DNA from: Acidovorax sp. Leaf191
GTDB lineage: Bacteria > Pseudomonadota > Gammaproteobacteria > Burkholderiales > Burkholderiaceae_C
DNA length: 64,000 nucleotides
Reading direction: 5' to 3'
NCBI RefSeq assembly: GCF_001424425.1
Contig: NZ_LMPT01000001.1
Span: forward strand, 810,644-874,643
The position numbers were made by a program, and so were the translations under genes. The notes under the pieces were generated by a model. The model ran no database searches, had not been told where the DNA came from, and worked only from the letters and a program-made list of their open reading frames with translations. This document shows, one piece after another, positions 52,384 through 59,636 of the stretch; position 1 is the stretch's first letter, and the number at the start of each line of letters is the position of its first letter.

Positions 52384-53163
52384 ATGCGCCCAGGTTGGAA
52401 CCCCGCTCGACGAAACAGAAATGCAGGTACCAAGGCGCATGGGCATGGGGTGGACAATGAGTTCTCCATCCCGGAGTCCTGGAATGACTCCAAGTGCTAT
52501 TGGGAAAGACTGAGTTCGTACACCGTCGTCACAAGGCCGGTCGGGGCGCGCGAAGTTCGATTTTTTGTAGAGCCGACGCGGCCCGATTGGTTTTATCCGT
52601 GCACAGTCGATGATATTTGCGCGGTCCTGGCGCATTGCCCTGCCGATGTGCTCGACGCCTTTGATTTCATCGTGTTGCGGCAGCCAACGCGCAAGCAGCG
52701 AATTTTGTGCCCTGTGTGGGGCCGCGCCATTTTTGTGTTCGATATGGATCGGTACCAGGGGCGGGCCATTGTTATCGAGGCGCAAGACCTGACGCCCATT
52801 GATTGGAGCGAATCGGTCGACCCGGAAAGGGCGCGTGAGCTCGAGCGCTTGCGCCGAGATGGGCACGGCATTCACCGTATCCGCAAGGGCATTCAGATTC
52901 GGGTGACGCCCACCTCGTTGCGCAACACGGTGCTGTATCGCACTTTGTTCCATGAGATAGGCCATCACGTGGATCACGACCGGTCTTGCGTGTCCGATTG
53001 GGAGGGAAAAACCCGAGCCACCAAAGAGGACTATGCGCACCGGTTTGCGCAGGAACTGCATGACAGGCTGGCAGCGTTGGGCGCGCTGCCTTTTGCGCCC
53101 ATCATCGACGAACGATCGCTGCTGGCAGACGGGCTTCAGCAGGAGTGGTTCTGCTTGCCCTAG
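52384..53163 (+). CDS. Predicted zinc metallopeptidase-like protein, accessory gene of distinct composition
   Basis: 259 residues from the ATG at 52384, chosen because GGGAGG lies six bases upstream; a GTG at 52372 is the alternative. The C-terminal half carries HEIGH at 190-194 (FHEIGHHVDHDRS) and then Glu215-x-x-Ala-x-x-Phe-Ala (EDYAHRFAQEL), the two-part signature of gluzincin-type proteases, as in ImmA/IrrE-like families. The first 150 residues match nothing I recognise. The gene is visibly AT-richer than its neighbours and sits between holA and proA, where no gene is expected, so it was probably acquired. A role in regulation by proteolysis, or a toxin, is conjecture. Confidence 0.6.
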   Translation: MRPGWNPARRNRNAGTKAHGHGVDNEFSIPESWNDSKCYWERLSSYTVVTRPVGAREVRFFVEPTRPDWFYPCTVDDICAVLAHCPADVLDAFDFIVLRQPTRKQRILCPVWGRAIFVFDMDRYQGRAIVIEAQDLTPIDWSESVDPERARELERLRRDGHGIHRIRKGIQIRVTPTSLRNTVLYRTLFHEIGHHVDHDRSCVSDWEGKTRATKEDYAHRFAQELHDRLAALGALPFAPIIDERSLLADGLQQEWFCLP

Positions 53164-53176
53164 CGCGTTGCCGCGC

Positions 53177-53449
53177 TCAGGCGATGGCTGCCCGCGCCTT
53201 CTCCACCCACATCCGCAGGCTGTCCACCAGGTCTTTCTGGCTGAACGAGCAGCTTTCCTCCGAAAACAGCGCGCTGGATTCGAGCCGGTCGAGCAGGCCG
53301 TGCAGCACCTCGGCGTAGCGCGGGGGCAGGGCGGCCAGCAGGTCGGTCTGGGCGCGGGCGGTGGTGCTCAGGGCGGACGCCGACAGCGTGCCGTGGCTGA
53401 AGGCTTCTAGGGCGTCGTGGACAGGTTGGAGCAGGTGGGCGCGGGTCAT
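53177..53449 (-). CDS. Small hypothetical protein
   Basis: 90 residues from the ATG at 53447-53449 (MTRAHLLQPVHDALEAFS), helical, with the pattern LLDRLESSALFSEESCSFSQKDLVDSLRMWVEKA. It is probably a real conserved small gene of unknown function; the longer frame reaching 54244 is an antisense shadow of proA. It converges with the metallopeptidase-like gene (13-base gap) and is divergent from proA. Confidence 0.55.
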   Translation of the reverse strand: MTRAHLLQPVHDALEAFSHGTLSASALSTTARAQTDLLAALPPRYAEVLHGLLDRLESSALFSEESCSFSQKDLVDSLRMWVEKARAAIA

Positions 53450-53530
53450 GGGCGGCTCTGGAAGCGTGGGATGGCGGCGGGGTGGCAAGGGTAACAGGCG
53501 CTCGGTGGGCCGCACAGAGGGTATCTGCGG

Positions 53531-53536
53531 CAAAAT
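53531..53536 (+). promoter_or_regulatory. Putative -10 box of proA, probable leaderless transcript
   Basis: CAAAAT ends six bases before the proA ATG at 53543. There is no ribosome-binding site and no TTGACA upstream. Confidence 0.35.
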
Positions 53537-53542
53537 CGCCGG

Positions 53543-54823
53543 ATGAACGCCCTCAACGTCGCTGAATACACGCACACCCTCGGCCTGCAGGCCAAAACGG
53601 CCTCGGCGCTGATGGCCAAAGCGCCGGCAGCTATCAAAAACAAAGCGCTCAAGGTGCTGGCCCGCCTGCTGCGCGAGAACGTGGATGCGCTGCAGATCGA
53701 CAACGCGCGGGACCTGGACCGCGCCCGCACCGCCGGGTTGCCTGAGCCCATGGTCGACCGCCTCAAACTCAGCCCCAAGGTGCTGGAGACCTGCGCCGAA
53801 GGCTGCGAGCAGCTGGCCGCCATGCCCGACATCATCGGCGAGATCCTGGGCATGAAGCAGCAGCCCAGCGGCATCCGCGTGGGGCAGATGCGTGTGCCGA
53901 TCGGCGTGTTCGGCATGATCTACGAAAGCCGGCCCAACGTGACCATCGAGGCCGCGTCGCTGTCCATCAAGAGCGGCAACGCCTGCATCCTGCGCGGCGG
54001 CTCCGAAGCCATCGATTCGAACAAGGCGCTGGCCAAGCTGGTGCAGCAGGCGCTGGCCGAGGCCGGCCTGCCGCAGGACGCGGTGCAGCTGGTGCAGACC
54101 ACCGACCGCGAGGCCGTGGGCCAGCTCATCGCCATGCCGCAGTTCGTGGACGTGATCATTCCGCGCGGCGGCAAGGGCCTGATCGAGCGCATCAGCCGCG
54201 ACGCCAAGGTGCCCGTCATCAAGCACCTGGACGGCAACTGCCACACCTATGTGGACGACCCCTGCGACATCGCCATGGCGGTGAAGGTGGCCGACAACGC
54301 CAAGACGAACAAGTACAGCCCCTGCAACGCGAGCGAAGGCCTGCTGGTGGCGCGCGGTGTGGCGTCAGACTTCCTGCCCAAGATCGGTGCGGTGTATGCC
54401 GCCAAGGGCGTGGAGATGCGCGGCTGCCCCGAGTCGCTGGCCATCTTGAAGAAGGTGGCCGGCGCCCAACTGGCCCAGGCCACGGAGCAGGACTGGAGCG
54501 AGGAGTACCTCGCACCCATCATCAGCGTGAAGATCGTGGCGGGCGTGGACGAGGCCATCGCCCACATCAACCATTACTCCAGCCACCACACCGACGCCAT
54601 CCTCACCACCCACCACCTGCACGCCCAGCGGTTCCTGCGCGAGGTGGACTCGGCCAGCGTGATGGTGAATGCGAGCACCCGTTTTGCCGACGGCTTCGAG
54701 TACGGGCTGGGCGCCGAGATCGGCATCAGCACCGACAAATTCCACGCGCGTGGGCCGGTGGGCCTGGAGGGGCTGACATCGCTCAAGTACGTGGTGCTGG
54801 GCGACGGCGAGGTTCGCGTTTGA
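53543..54823 (+). CDS. proA: Gamma-glutamyl phosphate reductase (ProA) with a repeat-encoded N-terminal segment
   Basis: 426 residues. NADPH-dependent reduction of glutamyl phosphate in proline synthesis. Aldehyde-dehydrogenase fold with [20 protein letters not shown], the [11 protein letters not shown] segment, [33 protein letters not shown] and the catalytic Cys in KYSPCNASE. Residues about 16-35 ([15 protein letters not shown]) come from an antisense-oriented family A repeat; this is a helix of the N-terminal region. Probably leaderless. Confidence 0.95.
   Translation: MNALNVAEYTHTLGLQAKTASALMAKAPAAIKNKALKVLARLLRENVDALQIDNARDLDRARTAGLPEPMVDRLKLSPKVLETCAEGCEQLAAMPDIIGEILGMKQQPSGIRVGQMRVPIGVFGMIYESRPNVTIEAASLSIKSGNACILRGGSEAIDSNKALAKLVQQALAEAGLPQDAVQLVQTTDREAVGQLIAMPQFVDVIIPRGGKGLIERISRDAKVPVIKHLDGNCHTYVDDPCDIAMAVKVADNAKTNKYSPCNASEGLLVARGVASDFLPKIGAVYAAKGVEMRGCPESLAILKKVAGAQLAQATEQDWSEEYLAPIISVKIVAGVDEAIAHINHYSSHHTDAILTTHHLHAQRFLREVDSASVMVNASTRFADGFEYGLGAEIGISTDKFHARGPVGLEGLTSLKYVVLGDGEVRV
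53590..53647 (-). repeat. Family A repeat inside proA, antisense
   Basis: Minus-oriented copy, full length on that strand (TTTTTGATAGCTGCCGGCGC then CGAGGCCGTTTTGGCC). Its sense-strand reading frame equals that of the copies in purK and exbB. Confidence 0.75.
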
Positions 54824-54824
54824 T

Positions 54825-54882
54825 TTGCTCTTGTTTTGATAGCTGCTGGCGCTTGCTGATCAAGCGGTAGCAGCCAAAAACA
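54825..54882 (+). repeat. Family A repeat between proA and trkA
   Basis: Intergenic sense copy (core TTTTGATAGCTGCTGGCGCT, then CAAGCGGTAGCAGCC) filling the gap from the proA stop to one base before the trkA ATG, so it supplies the whole leader of trkA and could hide its ribosome-binding site in a hairpin. Confidence 0.85.
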
Positions 54883-54883
54883 C

Positions 54884-56347
54884 ATGAAAATCATCATCCT
54901 CGGAGCGGGCCGCGTGGGCCAGAGCGTGGCCGACAGCCTGTTGTCGGAGCGCAACGACATCACCGTCATCGACACCAATGCCGAGCGCCTGCGCGACCTG
55001 GAGTCGCGCTACGACCTGCGCGGTGTGGTGGGCAGCGGTATCGAGCCTAACGTGCTGGCCGAGGCCGGCGCGCACGACACCGACCTCTTGATCGCCTGCG
55101 CCGCGCAGGACGAGACCAACCTGGTGTGCTGCAAGATCGCGCAGCTGATGTTCAACATCCCCAAGCGCATCGCGCGCGTGCGGTCCACCGGCTTCGAAGG
55201 CGAGGAGCGCCTGGTGGGCCCCGAGGGCTTTGCGGTGGACCGCATCATCTGCCCCGAAGAATCGCTCACCCGCTACATCGCCAAGCTCATCGACTACCCC
55301 GAGGCCATGCAGGTGCGTGAATTCGCCGGCGGCCGGGCCTGCCTGGTGTCGGTGCGGGCACGTGTGGGTGCGCCCATGGTGGGCCACACCATCGGCGACC
55401 TGCGCGAGAAGGCGCCCGAGCTGGCCATGCGCATGGTGGCCATCTACCGGCGCTTTCCCGACGAGCCCGACCGCTTCATCGCCTGCGATGGCCGCACGCG
55501 CATAGAGCCGGGCGACGAGGTCTTCGTGCTGGCCGCGCAGCAGCGCATTGCCGATGTGCTGGGCGCGCTGCACCGCCCGCAGGGCCAGCCCTCCAAGCCC
55601 GTGCGCCGCATCATGATCGCCGGTGGCGGCCGCGTGGGCCTGCGCCTGGCCCGGCAGCTGGCGCAGGCGCCGGGGCGCTACAACATCAAGATCATCGAGG
55701 ACCACGCGGAGCGCTGCGTGGAGCTGGCGTCCTCCCTGCCCACCGACGTGCTGGTGCTGCAGGGCGACACCACCGACGAGGACCTGCTCGGCGACGAGGG
55801 CATCGAAGAGGTGGACCTGTTCCTCGCGCTCACCGACGACGACGAGGACAACATCATGTCCTGCCTGCTGGCCAAGCGCATGGGCGCCAGCCGGGTGCTG
55901 GCGCTCATCAACCGCCGCAGCTATGCCGACCTGATGCACGGCACGCAGATCGACATTGCGCTGTCGCCCGCGCAGGCCATGCTGGGCGAGCTGCTGGCCT
56001 ATGTGCGCCAGGGCGACGTGCAGGCGGTGCACAGCCTGCGCCGGGGCGTGGCCGAGGCGCTGGAGATCGTGGCGCGCGGCGACCGCAAGAGCTCGCGCGT
56101 GGTGGGCCGCAAGGTCAGCGATCTGCAGCTGCCGCGCGACGTGCACATGGGCCTGATCGTGCGCGGCCTGCCCGACGCCCACGACGCCGCCGAAGGGGTG
56201 CCGCAGGACCTGCGCGAGCCCGAGGTCATCATCCCGCGCAGCTCCACCGTGATAGAGAGCAACGACCACGTGGTGTTCTTCCTGCCGCACAAGCGGCTGG
56301 TGCGCGACGTGGAAAAGCTGTTCCGCGTGAGCGCGACGTTCTTCTGA
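54884..56347 (+). CDS. trkA: Trk system potassium uptake protein TrkA
   Basis: 487 residues. Cytoplasmic regulatory subunit of the TrkH channel, with two RCK repeats: MKIIILGAGRVGQSVADSLL and, at about 240, IMIAGGGRVGLRLARQLA, each an NAD(H)-binding Rossmann fold followed by an RCK_C domain. It is 47 bases upstream of trkH, a normal pair. No clear ribosome-binding site: a family A repeat ends one base before the ATG. Confidence 0.95.
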   Translation: MKIIILGAGRVGQSVADSLLSERNDITVIDTNAERLRDLESRYDLRGVVGSGIEPNVLAEAGAHDTDLLIACAAQDETNLVCCKIAQLMFNIPKRIARVRSTGFEGEERLVGPEGFAVDRIICPEESLTRYIAKLIDYPEAMQVREFAGGRACLVSVRARVGAPMVGHTIGDLREKAPELAMRMVAIYRRFPDEPDRFIACDGRTRIEPGDEVFVLAAQQRIADVLGALHRPQGQPSKPVRRIMIAGGGRVGLRLARQLAQAPGRYNIKIIEDHAERCVELASSLPTDVLVLQGDTTDEDLLGDEGIEEVDLFLALTDDDEDNIMSCLLAKRMGASRVLALINRRSYADLMHGTQIDIALSPAQAMLGELLAYVRQGDVQAVHSLRRGVAEALEIVARGDRKSSRVVGRKVSDLQLPRDVHMGLIVRGLPDAHDAAEGVPQDLREPEVIIPRSSTVIESNDHVVFFLPHKRLVRDVEKLFRVSATFF

Positions 56348-56394
56348 CGCGGCGTCCCCTCTCTCCGTCTTCAACCCACAAGCAGGCACTTCCC

Positions 56395-57861
56395 ATGGTG
56401 GACATGTTTCCCGTCCTGCGCGTGCTGGGCATCCTCATCATGATCTTCTCGTTGTCGATGGGCGTGCCGCTGGCGGTGTCGCTGTGGACGCGGGACGGGG
56501 TCTGGCACGTGTACCCGATGGCCATGGCCGCCACGCTGGCCGCGGGTGCGTGGCTGTGGTGGCGGTTGCGCCTGTTCCGCCAGGAGCTGCAGCCGCGCCA
56601 TGGCGTGATGCTGGTGTCGCTGGTCTGGCTGCTGCTGCCGCTGTCGGCTGCGGTGCCGCTGATGCTGGCGGGGCACCACATCGGGCGGCCGATGTCGTTC
56701 ACCTACGCGTACTTCGAGGCCGTGTCAGGGCTGACCACCACGGGCTCCACGGTGCTGGCGGGGCTCGATACGCTGCCGGTGTCGGTCAACGTGTGGCGCA
56801 CCTTTTTGCAGTGGATGGGCGGCATGGGCATCCTGATCCTGGCCGTGGCCGTGCTGCCACTGCTGGGCGTGGGCGGCAGCCAGCTCTTCAAGGCCGAGGC
56901 GGCGGGGCCGCTGAAAGACACCAAGCTCACGCCACGCATGACCGGCACGGCCAAGGGCCTGTGGGGCGTGTATGCGCTGTTCTCGGTGGCCTGCGGGCTG
57001 GCGTTCTGGCTGGGGGGCATGCGCCCGCTCGATGCGCTGATGCACATGTTCGCCACGGTGAGCCTGGGCGGGCTCTCGTCGCACGACGCGAGCTTCGGGT
57101 ACTTTCAGTCGCCGCTGCTGGAGGCGATCTGCATCGTCTTCATGCTGGTGGCCAGCTGCAACTTCGCGCTGTACTTCATCGCGATCCGCAAGGGGCAGTG
57201 GAGCGGCTTCTGGGGAGACCCGGAGCTGCGCGCCACGCTGCTGACCCTGGTCGGCGGCGGTCTGCTGGTGTCGCTGCTGCTGTGGGCCAAGGGGGTGTAC
57301 GAGCCGCTCGTGGCCCTGCGCCACGGCATGTTCAACCTGGTGTCCATGGCCACGACGACCGGGTTCGCCACGGTGGACTACCTGGCTTGGCCGGTGTTCG
57401 CGCCGGTGTTCATGCTGCTGCTGTCGGGCGTGGCCACCAGTGCGGGGTCCACGGGCGGGGGCATCAAGATGGTTCGCATGCTCATCCTCGTCAAGCAGGC
57501 GCGGCGCGAGATGAACCGCCTGGTGCACCCGCGCGCGGTGCAGCCGGTGCGGCTGGGCAGCGGCGTGGTGGACAACCGGGTGATCTTCTCGGTGCTGGCC
57601 TTCATGCTGGTGTACGGCGGCACCGTGTTCGGCCTGTCGATGGTGATGCTGCTGACCGACCTGGACCCGGTGACCGCGTTCTCGGTGGTGCTGGCCAGCG
57701 TGAACTGCGCGGGGCCGGGCCTGGGCATGGTGGGGCCTGCGTCCAACTACGCGGTGCTGACCGACTTTCAGATCTGGGTGTGTACGCTGGGCATGCTGCT
57801 GGGGCGGCTGGAGATCCTGAGTTTCATGGCGCTGCTCACGCCCGCTTTCTGGCGCCGTTGA
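56395..57861 (+). CDS. trkH: Trk system potassium transporter TrkH
   Basis: 488 residues. Membrane channel with four pseudo-repeated M1-P-M2 units; the selectivity-filter loops appear as SGLTTTGSTV, ATVSLGGLSSHDA, MATTTGFATVD and NCAGPGLGMVGP. Together with TrkA it imports potassium. About ten membrane helices are visible. It starts with ATG 56395. It is followed by gshA after 91 bases. Confidence 0.95.
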   Translation: MVDMFPVLRVLGILIMIFSLSMGVPLAVSLWTRDGVWHVYPMAMAATLAAGAWLWWRLRLFRQELQPRHGVMLVSLVWLLLPLSAAVPLMLAGHHIGRPMSFTYAYFEAVSGLTTTGSTVLAGLDTLPVSVNVWRTFLQWMGGMGILILAVAVLPLLGVGGSQLFKAEAAGPLKDTKLTPRMTGTAKGLWGVYALFSVACGLAFWLGGMRPLDALMHMFATVSLGGLSSHDASFGYFQSPLLEAICIVFMLVASCNFALYFIAIRKGQWSGFWGDPELRATLLTLVGGGLLVSLLLWAKGVYEPLVALRHGMFNLVSMATTTGFATVDYLAWPVFAPVFMLLLSGVATSAGSTGGGIKMVRMLILVKQARREMNRLVHPRAVQPVRLGSGVVDNRVIFSVLAFMLVYGGTVFGLSMVMLLTDLDPVTAFSVVLASVNCAGPGLGMVGPASNYAVLTDFQIWVCTLGMLLGRLEILSFMALLTPAFWRR

Positions 57862-57916
57862 CACCACCGCGGGCTGCCGCCCCGCCTTGCGAAAAGGGAA
57901 GGCGGCCCCAAATCCC

Positions 57917-57922
57917 TACAAT
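57917..57922 (+). promoter_or_regulatory. Putative -10 box of gshA
   Basis: TACAAT, 30 bases upstream of the gshA ATG. The best -35-like sequence, TTGCGA at 57887-57892, is 24 bases away and therefore too far for a standard promoter. Confidence 0.35.
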
Positions 57923-57952
57923 TCGTCGCAATTTGCTTCCCCAAGGGCACCT

Positions 57953-59248
57953 ATGGTTCCGCATCTCATCACGGCCCTCACCGGGCCGATCAACGAACTT
58001 GAACAGCGCATCCTGGACTCGATGCCCGCCATCGAACGCTGGTTCAGGCTGGAGTGGATGGAGCACACGCCCCCGTTCTACACCTCGGTGGACATCCGCA
58101 ATGCGGGCTTCAAGCTCGCGCCCGTGGACACCAACCTGTACCCCGGCGGCTGGAACAACCTGACCAAGGAGATGCTGCCCCTGGCCGTGCAGGCCGCCAT
58201 GGCCGCCATCGAGAAGATCTGCCCCGAGGCGCGCAACCTCCTGATCATTCCGGAAAACCACACGCGCAACACCTTCTACCTGGCCAACGTGGTGCAGCTG
58301 CAGCGCATCTTCAACATGGCCGGCCTGAACGTGCGCGTGGGCTCCATCAGCCCCGAGATCAAGAAGCCCACGCTGATCGAGCTGCCCAACGGCGACACCG
58401 TGACGCTGGAGCCCGTGGTGCGCACCAAGCGCCGGCTGGGGCTCAAGGACTTCGACCCCTGCACCATCTTGCTGAACAACGACCTGTCGGCCGGGCCGCC
58501 GGGCATCCTGGAAGACATCCACGAGCAGTACCTGCTGCCCCCGCTGCACGCGGGCTGGAGCGTGCGCCGAAAGAGCACCCACTTCAAGAACTACGAAGAG
58601 GTGGCCAAGCGCTTCGGCAAGATGCTGGGCATCGACCCCTGGCTCGTGAACCCCATGTACAGCCAGTGCGACGGCGTGGACTTTGCCGAGGACAAAGGCA
58701 TGGACAAGCTGCAGACCACGGTAGACGCGCTGCTGACCAAGGTGCGCCGCAAATACAAGGAATACGGCATCAACGAAAAGCCGTTCGTCATCGTCAAGGC
58801 CAACAACGGCACCTACGGCATGGGCATCATGACCGTGCGCGATGCCAAGGAGCTGGACGCGGTCAACCGCAAGACCAAGAACAAGATGGCGGTCATCAAG
58901 GACGGCCAGCCGGTCAGCGACCTCATCATCCAGGAAGGCGTGCTGACGCAGGAGCGGGTGCACGAGGCCGTGGCCGAACCCGTGGTCTACATGATGGACC
59001 GCTATGTGGTCGGCGGCTTCTACCGCATGCATGCCGAGCGCGGCGTGGACGAGAACCTGAACGCCCCGGGCGCGAGCTTCGTGCCGCTGGCCTTCGAGCA
59101 CAGCACGCACATGCCCCAGCCCGGCGTGCGCCCCGGCGTGAGCGCGCCCAACCGCTTCTACATGTACGGCGTGGTGGCGCGCCTGGCCATGCTGGCCGCC
59201 AGCTACGAGCTGGAAGCCACCAACCCCGACGCCGAGATCTACGACTGA
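57953..59248 (+). CDS. gshA: Glutamate-cysteine ligase (GshA, proteobacterial type)
   Basis: 431 residues from the ATG at 57953. First step of glutathione synthesis. It belongs to the Acidithiobacillus-like class of GshA, unrelated in sequence to E. coli GshA: YPGGWNNLTKEML, LLIIPENHTRNTFYL, KRRLGLKDFDPCTILLNNDL, FVIVKANNGTYGMGIM and the C-terminal NRFYMYGVVARLAMLAAS. A CTATGG start follows a TACAAT box. It is followed by a family B element and then kup; gshB lies 3.7 kb downstream. Confidence 0.93.
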   Translation: MVPHLITALTGPINELEQRILDSMPAIERWFRLEWMEHTPPFYTSVDIRNAGFKLAPVDTNLYPGGWNNLTKEMLPLAVQAAMAAIEKICPEARNLLIIPENHTRNTFYLANVVQLQRIFNMAGLNVRVGSISPEIKKPTLIELPNGDTVTLEPVVRTKRRLGLKDFDPCTILLNNDLSAGPPGILEDIHEQYLLPPLHAGWSVRRKSTHFKNYEEVAKRFGKMLGIDPWLVNPMYSQCDGVDFAEDKGMDKLQTTVDALLTKVRRKYKEYGINEKPFVIVKANNGTYGMGIMTVRDAKELDAVNRKTKNKMAVIKDGQPVSDLIIQEGVLTQERVHEAVAEPVVYMMDRYVVGGFYRMHAERGVDENLNAPGASFVPLAFEHSTHMPQPGVRPGVSAPNRFYMYGVVARLAMLAASYELEATNPDAEIYD

Positions 59249-59265
59249 GGTGAGTGGACCCCCTG

Positions 59266-59353
59266 AGGCGCTGCGCGCCTTCCCCCACGGGGGACGCACC
59301 CCGTGGCCTGGCAAAGCCAGTTCCACGGGTGCACTGGCCTTGGCCGCGCCAGT
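59266..59353 (+). repeat. Family B multi-hairpin element downstream of gshA
   Basis: Starts 18 bases after the gshA stop (ACCCCCTGAGGCGCTGCGCG), with CCCCC/GGGGG (59282-59293) and a hairpin GTGG/CCAC enclosing CTGGC/GCCAG (59303-59326). Compared with the fur copy both sides of the inner stem have changed together. Confidence 0.75.
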
Positions 59354-59430
59354 TTATGCACCTGGGTGGCGCGCGCAACGCAATGGATCGCTGCGACGGA
59401 TTTGCACGCAATAACTCCACACCGTTCACA

Positions 59431-59456
59431 CCGTTCGGGCTGAGCCTGTCGAAGCC
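59431..59456 (+). repeat. REP-like palindromic element upstream of kup
   Basis: Positions 59434-59453 read TTCGGGCTGAGCCTGTCGAA, an imperfect palindrome (TTCG/CGAA around GGCT-G-AGCC). I recall similar elements scattered in intergenic DNA of many bacteria. Only one copy is in this window. Between it and the family B copy, 59354-59430 shows nothing recognisable. Confidence 0.6.
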
Positions 59457-59535
59457 TTGCGTGGCACTGCCCTTGCGGCCATGCCATGTCTGCGGTGCGC
59501 TGCCAAGCCGTGAATCACCGCCGAGTTGCTGCGCT

Positions 59536-59549
59536 GCAACATAGTGCAA
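59536..59549 (-). promoter_or_regulatory. Shared 14-base operator-like site upstream of kup
   Basis: GCAACATAGTGCAA, the exact reverse complement of TTGCACTATGTTGC at 39221-39234 upstream of the MFS gene. A weaker TTGCATAGTGTAA occurs at 26693-26705 between the chemoreceptor gene and dacB. A CACAAT -10-like box follows at 59580-59585. Confidence 0.25.
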
Positions 59550-59636
59550 GCCCTCCAGACGCGGCCGGGGGCACAGGCGCACAATAGCGTTCCCAAAAGT
59601 AACGGAACCCTGCCAGACTCTGCGCGGGGTAGGTCA

